Of a stretch of 64,000 nt of DNA, positions 33,694 through 42,420 are shown piece by piece. The notes beneath the pieces were generated by a model. That model was not told where the DNA came from. It did not search any database and was given only the letters and a program-made list of their open reading frames with translations. Position numbers and translations under genes: made by a program. Each line of letters opens with the position of its first letter. Position 1 is the first letter of the stretch. The DNA is from Stutzerimonas stutzeri (GTDB lineage: Bacteria; Pseudomonadota; Gammaproteobacteria; Pseudomonadales; Pseudomonadaceae), in contig DGLA01000010.1 of NCBI GenBank assembly GCA_002387205.1, forward strand, positions 496,438 through 560,437, given 5' to 3'.

Positions 33694-35616
33694 TTACTCC
33701 AATTCTTGGCGACCACGCCGGGAAACCGCTTGTGTCAGCAGCTGCGTAAAGTCATCTAGGGGCATGGAGCCCAGGTCGACGCCTTCACGGGTGCGCACAG
33801 CAACGGCTCGTGTCTCTACTTCCCTGTCTCCAATAACCAAGAGATAGGGAACCTTGAGCAAGGTATGCTCGCGGATTTTAAAGCCGATCTTTTCGTTTCT
33901 CAAGTCGGACTTGGCACGGAAGCCGCTTTGGTTGAGTGTTTTCTCCACTTCCAATGCGAAATCAGCCTGCTTGTCGGTGATATTCATTACGACGGCCTGG
34001 GTCGGTGCCAGCCATGCAGGGAATGCCCCTTCGTAGTGCTCGATCAGAATGCCGATGAAACGCTCAAACGAACCCAGGATCGCACGGTGCAACATCACCG
34101 GATGCTGACGATCGTTGTTCTCACTGACGTATTCCGCGCCCAGGCGTATCGGCAGGTTGAAATCGAGCTGAAGGGTACCGCATTGCCAGACGCGACCCAA
34201 ACAGTCCTTTAAAGAGAATTCGATTTTCGGTCCGTAAAATGCACCTTCGCCGGGCTGCAGATCGTAGGGCAGACCTGCGCTATCGAGCGCAGCAGCAAGG
34301 GCCGCCTCGGCGCGATCCCATAGATCATCAGAACCGACTCGTTTCTCAGGCCGGGTCGACAGCTTGAGCTCGATGTTTTCGAAGCCGAAATCGGCATAGA
34401 CCGCGAGCGTCAGCTTTATGAAAGCAGCCGATTCGGTCTGCATCTGTTCTTCCGTACAGAAGATATGCGCATCGTCCTGGGTAAAGCCACGCACACGCAT
34501 GATGCCGTGCAAGGCGCCCGAGGGCTCATTGCGATGACAGGCCCCAAACTCAGCGAGGCGCAGCGGCAGTTCGCGATAACTTTTAAGCCCTTGGTTGTAC
34601 ACCTGCACGTGACAAGGGCAGTTCATCGGCTTGATCGCGTAGTCGCGGCTCTCCGACTCGGTGGTAAACATGTTCTCGGCGTAGTTCGCCCAATGTCCGG
34701 ACTTCTCCCAGAGGCTGCGATCTACGACCTGCGGAGTCCGAATCTCCTGGTAACCATTATCACGCTGCACGCCGCGCATGTACTGCTCGAGGACCTGATA
34801 AAGGGTCCAGCCATTTGGATGCCAGAACACCATTCCCGGCGCTTCTTCCTGGGTATGGAACAGGTCCAGACGCTTGCCGATCTTGCGATGGTCGCGCTTT
34901 TCGGCCTCTTCGATGCGCTGGATGTAGGCTGCGAGCTGCTTCTTGTCAGCCCATGCGGTGCCGTACACGCGCTGCAGCTGTTCGTTCTTCGCATCGCCAC
35001 GCCAGTAGGCGCCTGACAGCTTGGTCAGCTTGAATGACTTGAGAAAGCGTGTGTTAGGCACATGCGGGCCACGGCACATATCCACGTATTCTTCGTGGTA
35101 ATACAGCCCCATCGCCTGCTCATCAGGCATGTCCTCGACCAGACGCAGCTTGTAATCCTCACCGCGCGATTGGAACACCTCGATGACTTCGGCGCGCGGC
35201 GTGACCTTCTTGATCACGTCATACTCGGTGTCGATCAGCTGCTTCATGCGCGCTTCGATCGCCGCCATGTCATCGGGAGTAAACGGCCGCTCGAAGGCGA
35301 TATCGTAATAGAACCCCTCAGCTATGACCGGTCCGATTACCATCTTCGCCGACGGATAGAGCTGCTTGACGGCGTGCCCAACCAGATGCGCGCAAGAGTG
35401 GCGAATGATCTCCAGCCCTTCCTCATCCTTCGGCGTGATGATCTGCAGACTCGCGTCGCTCTCGATCAAATCACAGGCATCGACCAGTCGACCGTTCACC
35501 CTGCCGGCAAGGGTGGCTTTTGCAAGGCCCGCACCGATGGACTTTGCCACCTCGGCGACAGAAACGGGATGATCGAACGAACGCTGACTACCGTCAGGAA
35601 GAGAAATGGTGGGCAT
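33694..35616 (-). CDS. thrS: Threonyl-tRNA synthetase
   Basis: 640 residues from ATG 35616 (MPTISLPDGSQRSFDH), with GGAGG upstream; the frame open to 35877 runs into tRNA sequence and is rejected. Domains in order are TGS (1-61), the N2 editing domain with HSCAHLVGHAVK near 75, and the class II catalytic core. The core has zinc ligands in KPMNCPCHVQVY (Cys near 335) and RNEPSGALHGIMRVRGFTQDDAHIF. The C-terminal anticodon domain ends the protein. It heads the thrS-infC-rpmI-rplT-pheST-ihfA series. Confidence 0.98.
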   Translation of the reverse strand: MPTISLPDGSQRSFDHPVSVAEVAKSIGAGLAKATLAGRVNGRLVDACDLIESDASLQIITPKDEEGLEIIRHSCAHLVGHAVKQLYPSAKMVIGPVIAEGFYYDIAFERPFTPDDMAAIEARMKQLIDTEYDVIKKVTPRAEVIEVFQSRGEDYKLRLVEDMPDEQAMGLYYHEEYVDMCRGPHVPNTRFLKSFKLTKLSGAYWRGDAKNEQLQRVYGTAWADKKQLAAYIQRIEEAEKRDHRKIGKRLDLFHTQEEAPGMVFWHPNGWTLYQVLEQYMRGVQRDNGYQEIRTPQVVDRSLWEKSGHWANYAENMFTTESESRDYAIKPMNCPCHVQVYNQGLKSYRELPLRLAEFGACHRNEPSGALHGIMRVRGFTQDDAHIFCTEEQMQTESAAFIKLTLAVYADFGFENIELKLSTRPEKRVGSDDLWDRAEAALAAALDSAGLPYDLQPGEGAFYGPKIEFSLKDCLGRVWQCGTLQLDFNLPIRLGAEYVSENNDRQHPVMLHRAILGSFERFIGILIEHYEGAFPAWLAPTQAVVMNITDKQADFALEVEKTLNQSGFRAKSDLRNEKIGFKIREHTLLKVPYLLVIGDREVETRAVAVRTREGVDLGSMPLDDFTQLLTQAVSRRGRQELE

Positions 35617-35692
35617 GGCGCCTCCTCTCCTAGTGGTGACCCCTACCAAAGGCCACGTGGGTTGGGATGAGCCAGGAAAGCGACCCGCTGAA

Positions 35693-35717
35693 TAACCTGC
35701 CGTACTCTGGCAGGAGC
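35693..35717 (-). promoter_or_regulatory. Hairpin in the thrS leader
   Basis: CCTGCC-AGAGTAC-GGCAGG followed by TTATT on the minus strand, about 78 bp before the thrS start. It resembles a weak attenuator, or a translational operator of the kind known upstream of E. coli thrS. The role is inferred. Confidence 0.4.
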
Positions 35718-35802
35718 TTAAGGCTGATCGACACGGACCGAACTCACTGGAAATATGGGCACGGATGCTTTCAGAAAGCCGCCGCACTGACAAGCAAGGC
35801 AT

Positions 35803-35832
35803 AAAAAAAGGGTCGCTAGCGCGACCCTTTTC
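35803..35832 (-). terminator. tRNA-Val terminator
   Basis: AAAAAAAGGGTCGCTAGCGCGACCCTTTT holds a GGGTCGC/GCGACCC stem followed by a long T tract in the direction of the tRNA gene, immediately after its CCA end. Confidence 0.9.
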
Positions 35833-35837
35833 GGAAT

Positions 35838-35914
35838 TGGTAGGCACAATTGGATTCGAACCAACGACCCCCACCATGTCAAGGTGGTGCTCTAACCAAC
35901 TGAGCTATGTGCCT
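35838..35914 (-). tRNA. tRNA-Val (anticodon GAC)
   Basis: 77 nt with encoded CCA. The acceptor AGGCACA pairs with TGTGCCT. The anticodon stem CCACC/GGTGG encloses TTGACAT, giving anticodon GAC. GGTTCGAATCC is present in the T arm. It lies upstream of thrS on the same strand but is separated from it by its own terminator. Confidence 0.96.
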
Positions 35915-36085
35915 CCGATGGACGCGCATTCTAGAGATTCGCGCAGAGCAGTCAAGCTTTTTTCGCTAACTCTCTGATATCAGTAATTTTTGAAGGCCAA
36001 GATGTTCATCTCTTGCCTCCCTATGGCCAGAGTACGCTGGGAACGCTAGCATCAGCGTCAATTATTCAGAACAGAGGGTATCAGA

Positions 36086-37369
36086 ATGCCGCACACCACC
36101 TATCCCTCTTCATATTATGCCGCCTCGGCGAATCCCACACCGCACCGGGAAACACTGGCCAGCCAGGTCGAAGCCGACGTCTGTGTCATAGGCGCTGGCT
36201 ATACGGGACTGTCGACCGCCTTGTTTCTTCTTGAGCATGGTTTTCGGGTGGTCGTGTTGGAAGCAGCCCGGGTTGGCTTTGGCGCATCCGGGCGTAATGG
36301 CGGGCAGATCGTCAACAGTTACAGCCGTGACATTGACAGCATCGAACGCAGCGTCGGCACCAATGAAGCCCGACTAATCGGCGCAATGGCCTTTGAGGGT
36401 GGCCAGATAATTCGTGAACGCATCGAGCGCTACGGGATTGAATGCGACCTCAAGGATGGAGGCGTATTCGCCGCATTCAATGCGAAGCAGTTAAAGCATC
36501 TCGAAGCGCAGAAGTCCCTATGGGAGCGTTACGGCTATCGACAGCTTGAGCTTCTTGACCGCCAGGGCATCAGAAATGTAGTGGCCTGCGAGCGCTATCT
36601 CGGCGGCATGCTCGACCATGGGGGTGGCCACATCCATCCACTGAACCTCGCACTGGGTGAAGCGGCGGCGATCGAATCTCTGGGCGGGTCCATATACGAA
36701 CAGAGCGCTGCGATCCGTATCGATAGAGGGGATTCTCCGTGCGTGCATACGGAGCAGGGGCATGTAAATGCAAAATTCGTGGTCGTGGCTGGCAATGCTT
36801 ACCTTGGAGGGCTGGTACCGGAACTCGCAGCGAAATCGATGCCGTGCGGCACACAAGTTATCGCCACCGAACCACTTCCAGAAGAGCTGGCTAATAGTCT
36901 GTTGCCGCAGGATTACTGCGTCGAAGACTGCAACTACCTGCTGGACTACTATCGCCTATCCGCGGACAAACGCCTGATCTATGGCGGCGGTGTGGTTTAC
37001 GGCGCACGTGACCCTGCTGACATCGAATCGATCATCCGACCCAAGATGCTCAAGACCTTTCCGCAACTTGCGAGCATCAAGACAGACTTTGCCTGGACGG
37101 GTAACTTCCTCATGACGCTGTCACGCCTGCCCCAGGTCGGCAGGCTTGGCAACAACATCTATTATTCCCAAGGGTGCAGCGGGCACGGCGTCACCTACAC
37201 CCACGTGGCGGGAAAGGTGCTTGCCGAGGCATTGCGAGGGCAAGCGGAACGCTTTGATGCCTTTGCCAGCCTGCGGCATTACCCGTTTCCGGGTGGACAC
37301 AGCTTGAGCGCCCCACTCAGTGCAATTGGCGCCGCCTACTACAGCCTGCGTGACCGGCTCGGCTTCTAG
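36086..37369 (+). CDS. pauB3: FAD-dependent gamma-glutamylputrescine oxidase-type oxidoreductase
   Basis: 427 residues of the DAO/PuuB family. The FAD-binding Rossmann motif is GAGYTG (36-41) ending in a glutamate at 59 (VVVLEA). GASGRNGGQIVNSYSRD follows near 75, and the C-terminal QGCSGHGVTYTHVAGKVLAEAL closes the FAD site. By its neighbours, PA2778/PA2779-type genes, it corresponds to PauB3 of polyamine catabolism in P. aeruginosa (from memory). AGAGGG precedes the ATG. Its end overlaps the convergent peptidase gene by four bases. The exact substrate is inferred. Confidence 0.82.
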   Translation: MPHTTYPSSYYAASANPTPHRETLASQVEADVCVIGAGYTGLSTALFLLEHGFRVVVLEAARVGFGASGRNGGQIVNSYSRDIDSIERSVGTNEARLIGAMAFEGGQIIRERIERYGIECDLKDGGVFAAFNAKQLKHLEAQKSLWERYGYRQLELLDRQGIRNVVACERYLGGMLDHGGGHIHPLNLALGEAAAIESLGGSIYEQSAAIRIDRGDSPCVHTEQGHVNAKFVVVAGNAYLGGLVPELAAKSMPCGTQVIATEPLPEELANSLLPQDYCVEDCNYLLDYYRLSADKRLIYGGGVVYGARDPADIESIIRPKMLKTFPQLASIKTDFAWTGNFLMTLSRLPQVGRLGNNIYYSQGCSGHGVTYTHVAGKVLAEALRGQAERFDAFASLRHYPFPGGHSLSAPLSAIGAAYYSLRDRLGF

Positions 37370-38370
37370 CGCTCAGTGGTTGGAAGGCATTGAGGGAGTT
37401 TGTAACACGCGGGCCCTTCGCTTGAGCCAACCACTGACGGGTGACCCCTGAAGCGGCTGTCATTCGGTTTCAGCCTGGCGGCGCACTGACGTGCCTCGTA
37501 TGCCTGCGTCGCGCACCCCTGCTCCGCCAGAATCTGCGACAGGTTGAACCAGGCCGCAGCAAACCCGCTCTCCTGTGCCACGCTTCGACGCAGCGCCCGC
37601 TCCGCAAATTGCTTGTCGCCAAGGACATATTCGACGTTACCCAACGCGAACCACGACAGGTGCCCTGCCCAGCGCCTGGTTGCTGCCTCGTATGCGCGTC
37701 TGGCGCTCTCGATATGTCCGGTCTGCTCGAGATCACTTGCAGCCGTGAGCCAGCTTCCCTCCTCAGCCGTAGCGGGAATATCAGTGGGTTCAACCATCAC
37801 CACAGCCCAGCGGTCACCTTTCGCCCAGCTGCGTATGAAGCTACGGAAACTGCCCTCCCAGCGGCGGGTTGTGCCGGATCGCAAGATGACGGACTGACTG
37901 CTGAGGTCATAACCTATGACCACTGCGAAGTGCCATTGCGGCAGACGATCAAAGCCCAGGTTCTGCAGTACCAGTACCGGGTTACCCGCCGCAACTTCCG
38001 CCAGCACCGCCTCCAGGTTCGGCGCCAACGGGTAGACCACCAGTTCATGAGCGCGGGCAGCAGCTACCATTTCGACCTGTAGGCTGCCCTTTCGCTCGGG
38101 TATGTAGACCTGCTCGACAAGCTGCTCCGGCGTCACGCCGATCTTGCGGTGGACCAACATAGTAGCCAGCGCGGCAGGGCCGCACTGGTAGGCTTGCTGA
38201 GGATAGAAAGGAACGCTGGCCAGCTCGACGTGCTCAGGCAGCTGCGCGTCTCCGATCGGCAACACCGGAATACGTGCACAGGCCCCGAGCAGACCGAGTG
38301 ACAGCAGCAGCAGTACTGCTCGAATCAACGATTTATACAGTTGACGAAATTGAAGATATTGGTGGCGCAC
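37366..38370 (-). CDS. PA2778-family C39-like cysteine peptidase lipoprotein with TPR tail
   Basis: 334 residues from a GTG at 38370. The signal peptide ends in the lipobox LLGAC (Cys31). The C39-like papain fold has YQCGPAAL with Cys63, WHFAVVIGYD with His147 and a possible Asp155. Residues of about 200-310 form two to three TPR units (SARRAYEAATRRW, AAWFNLSQILAEQG). The start overlaps the end of the PA2779-like gene by 46 bases, so the two are coupled. It is probably a periplasmic membrane-anchored peptidase. The substrate is unknown. Confidence 0.82.
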   Translation of the reverse strand: MRHQYLQFRQLYKSLIRAVLLLLSLGLLGACARIPVLPIGDAQLPEHVELASVPFYPQQAYQCGPAALATMLVHRKIGVTPEQLVEQVYIPERKGSLQVEMVAAARAHELVVYPLAPNLEAVLAEVAAGNPVLVLQNLGFDRLPQWHFAVVIGYDLSSQSVILRSGTTRRWEGSFRSFIRSWAKGDRWAVVMVEPTDIPATAEEGSWLTAASDLEQTGHIESARRAYEAATRRWAGHLSWFALGNVEYVLGDKQFAERALRRSVAQESGFAAAWFNLSQILAEQGCATQAYEARQCAARLKPNDSRFRGHPSVVGSSEGPACYKLPQCLPTTER

Positions 38371-38726
38371 AACATATCCGTAATGATGAAGACCACCAGA
38401 AACAGCACGATGATGCCTACAACACCGGCACCCGCCGGAGCCTCATCCAGTTGTTGGTTGAACTGAGCCAACTCAGCCGGCGTCAAGCTGTTGATTCGCT
38501 TTTCGACCTGGTCACGCTCAACACCCATGGAGACCAGTTTTTCCTGAACACCCTTATCGTCCAACATCGTCAGCAATTGCTGGCGATCAACCTGCTGCTG
38601 ATGCTCAGCAATGACTTCCGGCGTACCGATCATGGCCGCCTGCGCCAGGGGAAGCTGTGCGAACAACATAAAATGGATGGCAGCCAGGACGCTGGCCACG
38701 CGCTTGATCATCGACGACTTGAGCAT
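38325..38726 (-). CDS. PA2779-family small exported protein with C-terminal membrane helix
   Basis: 133 residues from ATG 38726, with TAAGGAG seven bases upstream. A signal peptide (1-31, ending PLAQAA) is followed by a helical, glutamine-rich mature region (about 36-95) with QVEKRINSLTPAELAQFNQQLDEA. A small-residue turn PAGAGVVG (97-104), a hydrophobic helix (104-118) and a tail with Cys120 and Cys130 end the protein. Nothing is known to me of its function. It always seems to travel with the C39-like peptidase gene, here overlapping it. Confidence 0.82.
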   Translation of the reverse strand: MLKSSMIKRVASVLAAIHFMLFAQLPLAQAAMIGTPEVIAEHQQQVDRQQLLTMLDDKGVQEKLVSMGVERDQVEKRINSLTPAELAQFNQQLDEAPAGAGVVGIIVLFLVVFIITDMLCATNIFNFVNCINR

Positions 38727-39067
38727 GGTGAAACTCCTTATCTTTTATTGTCCTGTGCATATCGCCAAGGACCGTCAGCACTAAGACGTGGCCAAAAGCG
38801 TGGCAGTTCCGTCGTCGAACATCTTATCGCGTGGCCAAAGCCTGTCTGAACAGGACCTGTCTTCATTCGGATTGCTGCCTGATGCCACCGCGCTGAAATC
38901 GGAAGGTCGCTAAAACGTGCGATTGCAGCGCTTGAATAGCTAAACCGTGTGCAACTCATCCACATTGCGAGACGACTCCTGTTGCGTCTTATGGCCATAA
39001 CGGACCCTGGCTCACCGACCAGCCAGGTTCTCAAACCTACCCTTGACCTTTTATTCAGGAGAACCCC
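38727..39067. other. 341-bp divergent intergenic region
   Basis: It lies between the PA2779-like and I78-like genes. I see a short direct repeat (GTGGCCAAA near 38790 and 38832) and no convincing gene or structured RNA on either strand. Promoters for both divergent genes must lie here. Confidence 0.6.
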
Positions 39068-39367
39068 ATGCGCCAAATCCACGCTTTTTGCATCCTCGTG
39101 CTCAGCGGCGTCCTGTTTGGCTGTCAGACAAAAGCCCCGGACCAGGCCACAGGCGACGCCAGTGGTGATTGCAACGCTTCAGCTGCAGATCATCTGATTG
39201 GTGAACAAGCAACCCCCGCCGTGCTTGATCAAGCACGCCGAGAAAGCGGGGCCGGGACGGCTCGAATAGTTCGCCCCGGTGACATCGTTACGCTGGAATA
39301 CAACTACCAGCGCCTGACATTGGTTACCAACGAGGATCTCGTCATCGAACGCATAGGCTGTGGTTAG
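39068..39367 (+). CDS. I78-family peptidase inhibitor lipoprotein
   Basis: 99 residues from ATG 39068, with AGGAG eight bases upstream. The lipobox LFGC places the lipidated cysteine at 19. The mature part has CNASAADHLIGEQA, then ARIVRPGDIVTLEYNYQRLTLVTNEDLVIERIGCG. This is the I78 fold pattern, with a cysteine pair at both ends and the R-x-x-x-P-G core. It is predicted to guard the periplasm against serine proteases. It is divergent from the peptidase/PA2779 pair. Confidence 0.85.
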   Translation: MRQIHAFCILVLSGVLFGCQTKAPDQATGDASGDCNASAADHLIGEQATPAVLDQARRESGAGTARIVRPGDIVTLEYNYQRLTLVTNEDLVIERIGCG

Positions 39368-39464
39368 GCAATATGCCACCGCTGGTCGCTCCGAAGGACC
39401 AGGTCTCCAATCAGTATTTGAATGCATTGACAGTCGGCGGTTAGGCTATAGGCGGCATATTGCC
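39367..39464. repeat. 11-bp inverted repeat before the vanZ-like gene
   Basis: GGCAATATGCC (39367-39377) and its exact complement GGCATATTGCC (39454-39464) flank 76 bp. Each arm is also close to palindromic. They may mark a stem-loop or paired protein-binding sites. Confidence 0.65.
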
Positions 39465-39529
39465 ACCACACCTGCGGACAGCTCGGACTACCAAGGCCGT
39501 CAGCGACCCCCATCAAGCGAGCCGATAAC

Positions 39530-39958
39530 ATGAAGTACGGAAAACTACGCAGGGTGATGCCATTCGGGTTGGCCGTGCTGTTTCTTACTACGATGGCGCT
39601 GAAGACCACGCCGACCGGAGAGCTTTATCACGGAGCGGACAAGCTATATCACTGGATCGGCTTCAGCGTGCTTACCTACACCGCCCACCTCGCTTTTCCT
39701 CGTGTCAGGCCGGGCTCACTATTTCTCTGGACCATGATAGGTGGTGCATCAATAGAACTTCTGCAGGCGCTATCCCCGTCACGAACCCCTTCCCTTGCGG
39801 ACATGACAGTAAACATCGTTGGCATCCTGACTGGTCTTGCCGCCACGCAACTGAAGCCCGCCAAACCACTGGAGCGAGGCCGACGCCGCCGTCACTCATA
39901 CAACGGTACGAAGCGCCGGCGCTCCGAAAGCACACCTCAAAAGGAAAAGTTTTCCTGA
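39530..39958 (+). CDS. VanZ-like small membrane protein
   Basis: 142 residues. Hydrophobic helices occur at about 10-25, 45-60, 66-80 and 90-108. The VanZ-family signature is seen in DKLYHWIGFSVLTY and GASIELLQALSPSRTPSLADMTVNIVGILTG. The C-terminal 35 residues are very basic (RGRRRRHSYNGTKRRR). Function is unknown outside the glycopeptide-resistance namesake, and nothing here suggests resistance. It converges on the acyltransferase gene. Confidence 0.8.
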   Translation: MKYGKLRRVMPFGLAVLFLTTMALKTTPTGELYHGADKLYHWIGFSVLTYTAHLAFPRVRPGSLFLWTMIGGASIELLQALSPSRTPSLADMTVNIVGILTGLAATQLKPAKPLERGRRRRHSYNGTKRRRSESTPQKEKFS

Positions 39959-39984
39959 GCGTGACTGTTACCCAGAAGTCGCAG

Positions 39985-41019
39985 CTAGTTGGTAGCGAGC
40001 CGACGCGCACGTAAAACCGTGGCAGAAACAGCCTTTGGCGGAGCAAAAAGAAAGTGCAGATTGAGGCGCTTCACCAATAGCTGCGCAACGAGAGGCGCCG
40101 CAAGCCCTACCAGCGTACCTGTTATAAGGTGAGCAGGTATTGAATCGATGCCCATGAACGAGGCCATTAACACACGCACGCCACTGCCCGCCAAAATATG
40201 CATCAGGTAGATGGTCATCGACGATGCCCCGATAAACAGTATACACTCGATGCGAACCCGACCCAGCCACATCGACGCTGCGACCATGAACAGGATCGAG
40301 ACGATCGCCAGCGCCAGAACAGGCCACCCGCCGACTTCCCAGTTCAAACCAAAGGTGACGTGAAACAGATACTGGCCTGCTACGAACAACGCGCCAAACA
40401 GCCAGGTAAGCAGAATATAGCGCGCGAGAAAGAATGCTTTGATCTCGTTGAACCAGTTGCCAAGTGCAAAAAACACCGCGTTGCCATAAACGAAACGTGT
40501 CCAGTTACCGGTAGCAAGATCCTGCTTGAATATGTACAGCAAACCGAACCCAAGCAAGATAGGCAAAAAAAGCCGACGATCCGCTCGGGCATAGACGAAA
40601 GAGCACACCACAAATACCAGAAACAATGCATACAGAAACCAGAACTGTGCCCGCGGCGACCATAGCAAGGAGAGCACTTCTCCCAGCGACACCTGCCCGT
40701 TGGTGTAGTTGGATAGCACTACCTCAAGCAGGCCCTGCAGCAGCGACCACACAATAAACGGATATACGATCGTATCGACCTTATTAAGGATGAGTCCCGT
40801 TTTCCCGCGCTTCATCAGTGAGTCGTAGAAAAACAATCCTGACAAAAAGAAAAATAGCGGCATGTGGAAGCTATAGATAATGCTGTCCACTAGAACAAAA
40901 CGGCCTTCTTCCATTGGCAAGCCGGCGTTGAAAACGCCGCGAGCGACATGCCCATAAACCACCAGGATGATCCCGATGGCCTTGGCATAGTCGACCCAGG
41001 CATTTCTCTCCTGCATCAC
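39985..41019 (-). CDS. Acyltransferase family 3 membrane protein
   Basis: 344 residues with about ten hydrophobic helices. The N-terminal family motif WVDYAKAIGIILVVYGHVARG has the catalytic-type histidine, followed by FHMPLFFFLSGLFFYDS. It resembles fucose 4-O-acetylase and OatA-type enzymes that acetylate surface sugars. The gene is visibly poorer in G+C than its neighbours, near 50% in sampled lines, hinting at transfer. No polysaccharide genes are near, so the acceptor is unknown. Confidence 0.88.
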   Translation of the reverse strand: MMQERNAWVDYAKAIGIILVVYGHVARGVFNAGLPMEEGRFVLVDSIIYSFHMPLFFFLSGLFFYDSLMKRGKTGLILNKVDTIVYPFIVWSLLQGLLEVVLSNYTNGQVSLGEVLSLLWSPRAQFWFLYALFLVFVVCSFVYARADRRLFLPILLGFGLLYIFKQDLATGNWTRFVYGNAVFFALGNWFNEIKAFFLARYILLTWLFGALFVAGQYLFHVTFGLNWEVGGWPVLALAIVSILFMVAASMWLGRVRIECILFIGASSMTIYLMHILAGSGVRVLMASFMGIDSIPAHLITGTLVGLAAPLVAQLLVKRLNLHFLFAPPKAVSATVLRARRLATN

Positions 41020-41196
41020 AAATCTCCTGTCTATGGATAATCCGGTCCCTTCCTAGCTGTTACGAGCCGGATGGGAAAGGTAGACAATCGAATCTGCGAT
41101 CTGTTTGTCGCTGGGAAACACCAATGGCATTGGCAGCAAAACAGCGGTCGCCCGCTAGTCGCTAGCCAGGTTGCAGCCTCAAAGCAAGACGCGGCT

Positions 41197-42420
41197 TTAA
41201 TGCATCAAACCAATCTCTGCGAAGGGAATAAACGAAACCGGATCACCCTGTTGAAGCTTACGGTGCTCCCTCACCTCAACCAGCCCATCTGCCCATGCTG
41301 CGCTGCGTAGCATTGAAGAGCTCTGATTGGGATACAAAACTGCCCTCCCCGCTTCAAGCCGCGCGCGCAAGTATTCGCGGCGGTGCCCAGGCTTGTCCCA
41401 ACTGAAACCCGCCGGAACCTCAAAACTTAAGGGTGCCGGAGAGGACATGCCCATCCTCCGAAGGAGATAGGGTCGAGCAAGCAGACCAAAGGTAACCAGA
41501 GTCGAAGCCGGATTTCCTGGCAGTCCGATTACCGGAACGCTCTTGTAACGGCCGCAGGTCAATGGCTTTCCGGGCTTGATTGCAAGCTTCCAGAACGACA
41601 ACTCCCCCTCGTCCCGCAATACCTTGCCAAGAAAATCGGCCTCGCCAACCGAAACCCCTCCGGTGGACAGGATGAGGTCAGCCGTACCAAGCTCCGACAA
41701 GCAGGCACGAACACGGTCCAGATTGTCGGGCACGATGCCCTTATCCAATACCACACATCCCAGGCGTTCCAACCATCCACTCAGCATGACGCGGTTGCTG
41801 TTGTAGATCTGCCCGGGAGCGAGTGGGATACCCGGTTCGACCAGTTCATCTCCGGTAGAAAGCAGCGCGACCCTAAGTTTTCTGGAAACGGCAATGTGCG
41901 TCAGCCCCAAAGAAGCGGCAAGACCAAGCTCTACCGGGCCGAGACGAGTCCCTGCTTGCAGGACGGTTTCGCCCCGGCACAGTTCACCTGCCTGCGGCCT
42001 GACATGCTGACCGACTCTAGCCTGCTCGACGAAACGCACCCGGCCGTCAGCCAGTACTTCCGTGTTTTCCTGCATCTCCACGCTATCCGCCCCCTCGGGC
42101 AGTGGCGCGCCAGTGAAAATACGCGCACAGCAGCCAGGCTGCAGCGGCTGCGGTTGGCTGCCGGCGAAGATCGTCTGGCACACCACCAATGGGTGTCCAC
42201 TCAGATCAGCCTGACGGAACGCATACCCGTCCATGGCGCTGTTCGGCCACGGCGGCAAATCCATGTCCGAAACCAAGGGCCTCGCCAGGACCCTGCCGAG
42301 GGCCTCGGCTAATGCGACCTCCTCAATCTCCCGAACAGGCGCTTCATCTGCCAACCGCAGCAGTGCTTCAAGCGCGTCGTCGACCGATATCAACCCAGCC
42401 GCTGGCGTTACCCTGGTCAC
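41197..42420 (-). CDS. moeA: Molybdopterin molybdenumtransferase
   Basis: 407 residues from GTG 42420, which overlaps the moaB stop (GTGA); an upstream extension inside moaB is rejected. It inserts molybdenum into adenylylated molybdopterin. Signature regions are LPPWPNSAMDGYA near residue 60, STGDELVEPG near 190, LSTGGVSVGEADF near 255 and GLPGNPASTLVTF near 310. Coupling with moaB and the facing mobA make a molybdenum-cofactor locus. Confidence 0.96.
   Translation of the reverse strand: MTRVTPAAGLISVDDALEALLRLADEAPVREIEEVALAEALGRVLARPLVSDMDLPPWPNSAMDGYAFRQADLSGHPLVVCQTIFAGSQPQPLQPGCCARIFTGAPLPEGADSVEMQENTEVLADGRVRFVEQARVGQHVRPQAGELCRGETVLQAGTRLGPVELGLAASLGLTHIAVSRKLRVALLSTGDELVEPGIPLAPGQIYNSNRVMLSGWLERLGCVVLDKGIVPDNLDRVRACLSELGTADLILSTGGVSVGEADFLGKVLRDEGELSFWKLAIKPGKPLTCGRYKSVPVIGLPGNPASTLVTFGLLARPYLLRRMGMSSPAPLSFEVPAGFSWDKPGHRREYLRARLEAGRAVLYPNQSSSMLRSAAWADGLVEVREHRKLQQGDPVSFIPFAEIGLMH

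Noticed and set aside
38738..39082. 114-codon minus-strand frame in the PA2779/I78 gap
   Set aside because: No ribosome site, no conserved pattern, and it overlaps the start of the I78 lipoprotein gene.
39530..39958. VanZ homology as a glycopeptide resistance gene
   Set aside because: VanZ-fold proteins are widespread. There is no van cluster and the host is Gram-negative.
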